A stretch of 64,000 bases of DNA, taken from the NCBI GenBank assembly GCA_902633585.1, contig CACPGZ010000004.1:1-64000 (forward strand), in the 5' to 3' direction. The position numbers and the translations under genes are program-made. Shown here piece by piece: positions 62,931 to 64,000 of this stretch (positions are counted from its first letter, which is position 1; every line of letters begins with the position of its first letter). A model generated the notes under the pieces. The model worked only from the letters and a program-made list of their open reading frames with translations. It did not search any database and was not told the origin of the DNA. The DNA is from an uncultured Pelagibacteraceae bacterium (GTDB taxonomy: Bacteria; Pseudomonadota; Alphaproteobacteria; Pelagibacterales; Pelagibacteraceae).

Positions 62931-64000
62931 ATGAGAAGAGTGAAAAGAGGCTCAAAACTATTAAAAGATACCAAATATTTTTCTGAGGTAGATTTAAAAA
63001 AAAATATAAATATAGATTTCGATAGACTGGCATCTGGTTCAGGAATTAAAATATGGTGGATTTGCTCTAATGGCCATAGTTATGATCAAACACCGAATAA
63101 AAAAAGCCATGGAAGAAAGTGCCCATATTGTACGCCAGGTTCTAAAAAAGTTTCAATAGAAAAAAGCATTTTAAAAAAAAAATCTGAACTCGCTAAATTG
63201 TGGCATCCAACAAAAAATGGAAAATTAAAACCATCAGAAGTTAACGCGGGATCAAGAAAAACTTGTTGGTTTTTATGTAAAAAAGGTCATGAATTTAAGA
63301 TTAGTCCAAAAGAAAAAGGTTATTATTTTACCTGTCCATATTGTTCAGGACATAAAATTACTTGGGATAATAATTTAGAATATTTATATCCAGATATTGT
63401 TTCACAATGGCATCCTACTAAGAATAAAAAAAAACCTAACCTTGTTAGTCCAGGAAGTCATCATAAAGCATGGTGGATATGTAAAAAAAATCATATTTTA
63501 AAAATACCTATAAGGTACAAAGTAAAAAATCCAAGCGCTTGTCCAAAATGCTATAGTCAAATTTCTAAAGTACAACTAAAAGTTTATAGTGAGCTGAAAT
63601 TTATTTTTAAAGATATTAAAATAAAAGAAATCATAAATAAAACAGAAATTGATATCTATATTCCAACAAAAAAATTAGCTCTTGAATACGATGGAAGTTT
63701 TTTTCATAAAAAAAATCTAGATCGAGATAAAAAAAAGAATAAATATTTAAAAACGCTATCTATAGATTTAATTAGAATAAGAGAAAAACCTCTAAAAAAA
63801 ATTAGTAAAAATGATATTTTGGTATCACAAAATGCTCTTTATAAAAAAGATATTAACAGTCTTATATTAAGAATTCTTAAAATAAAAAAAATTAATCCTA
63901 AAATTAAAAGCAAAATAAAGATTTATTTAAAGGCTAAGAAATTTTTAATGGAAAAAGAATATTTAAAATTATTGAACAATTATCCCAATCCAATGTTAGA
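62931..64000 (+). CDS. DUF4379-type zinc-ribbon repeats fused to a PD-(D/E)XK/Vsr-like nuclease domain (partial at window end; not in the supplied ORF track)
   Basis: Manual translation from ATG 62931, open to the window end: WWICSNGHSYDQ...CPYC, LAKLWHPTKNGKLKPSEVNAGSRKTCWFLCKKGHEF...CPYC, IVSQWHPTKNKKKPNLVSPGSHHKAWWICKKNHILKI...CPKC, then TEIDIYIPTKKLALEYDGSFFHKK. Confidence 0.82.
   Translation, partial: MRRVKRGSKLLKDTKYFSEVDLKKNINIDFDRLASGSGIKIWWICSNGHSYDQTPNKKSHGRKCPYCTPGSKKVSIEKSILKKKSELAKLWHPTKNGKLKPSEVNAGSRKTCWFLCKKGHEFKISPKEKGYYFTCPYCSGHKITWDNNLEYLYPDIVSQWHPTKNKKKPNLVSPGSHHKAWWICKKNHILKIPIRYKVKNPSACPKCYSQISKVQLKVYSELKFIFKDIKIKEIINKTEIDIYIPTKKLALEYDGSFFHKKNLDRDKKKNKYLKTLSIDLIRIREKPLKKISKNDILVSQNALYKKDINSLILRILKIKKINPKIKSKIKIYLKAKKFLMEKEYLKLLNNYPNPML

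Overview
This window is a very AT-rich, densely packed chromosomal segment that looks like SAR11 / Pelagibacterales. That assignment is inferred from gene content, base composition, short intergenic gaps and the dmdA-type DMSP cluster; it was not tested by search. Most of the left side, up to the ffh leader, reads on the minus strand. It contains sucA(partial)-sucD-sucC-mdh, mmsA, sdhBADC, asd, a DMSP-demethylation cluster (dmdA, alpha/beta hydrolase, dmdB, dmdC), leuBDC, and rplS-trmD-rpsP-ffh with no rimM. The middle has dapF-ftsY on the plus strand and a TRAP transporter next to an amidase. Beyond that lie hydroxyacid dehydrogenase/oxidase genes, including a tandem pair of FMN oxidases, a PagL-like gene, and a ccmC-D-E-F-G-H cluster whose ccmF is split by a homopolymer frameshift. 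The right side has argG, a photolyase/cryptochrome neighbourhood (two photolyase-like genes, DUF2256, an atypical SDR, a truncated ANL enzyme), folD, mscS, hemD, hemC and tsaD. At the right edge is an accessory-looking DUF4379 zinc-ribbon/nuclease-like ORF. The strongest non-routine signals are: (1) a multi-stem structured leader upstream of ffh; (2) a switch-like leader upstream of ccmC; (3) an SD-sequestering hairpin plus a GC-rich terminator-like hairpin flanking the TRAP binding-protein gene; (4) same-direction homopolymer frameshifts in ccmF and hspQ; (5) unlisted small ORFs (ArfA-like, DUF2256, a 58-aa membrane protein); (6) the edge zinc-ribbon/nuclease ORF preceded by a perfect 10-bp direct repeat.
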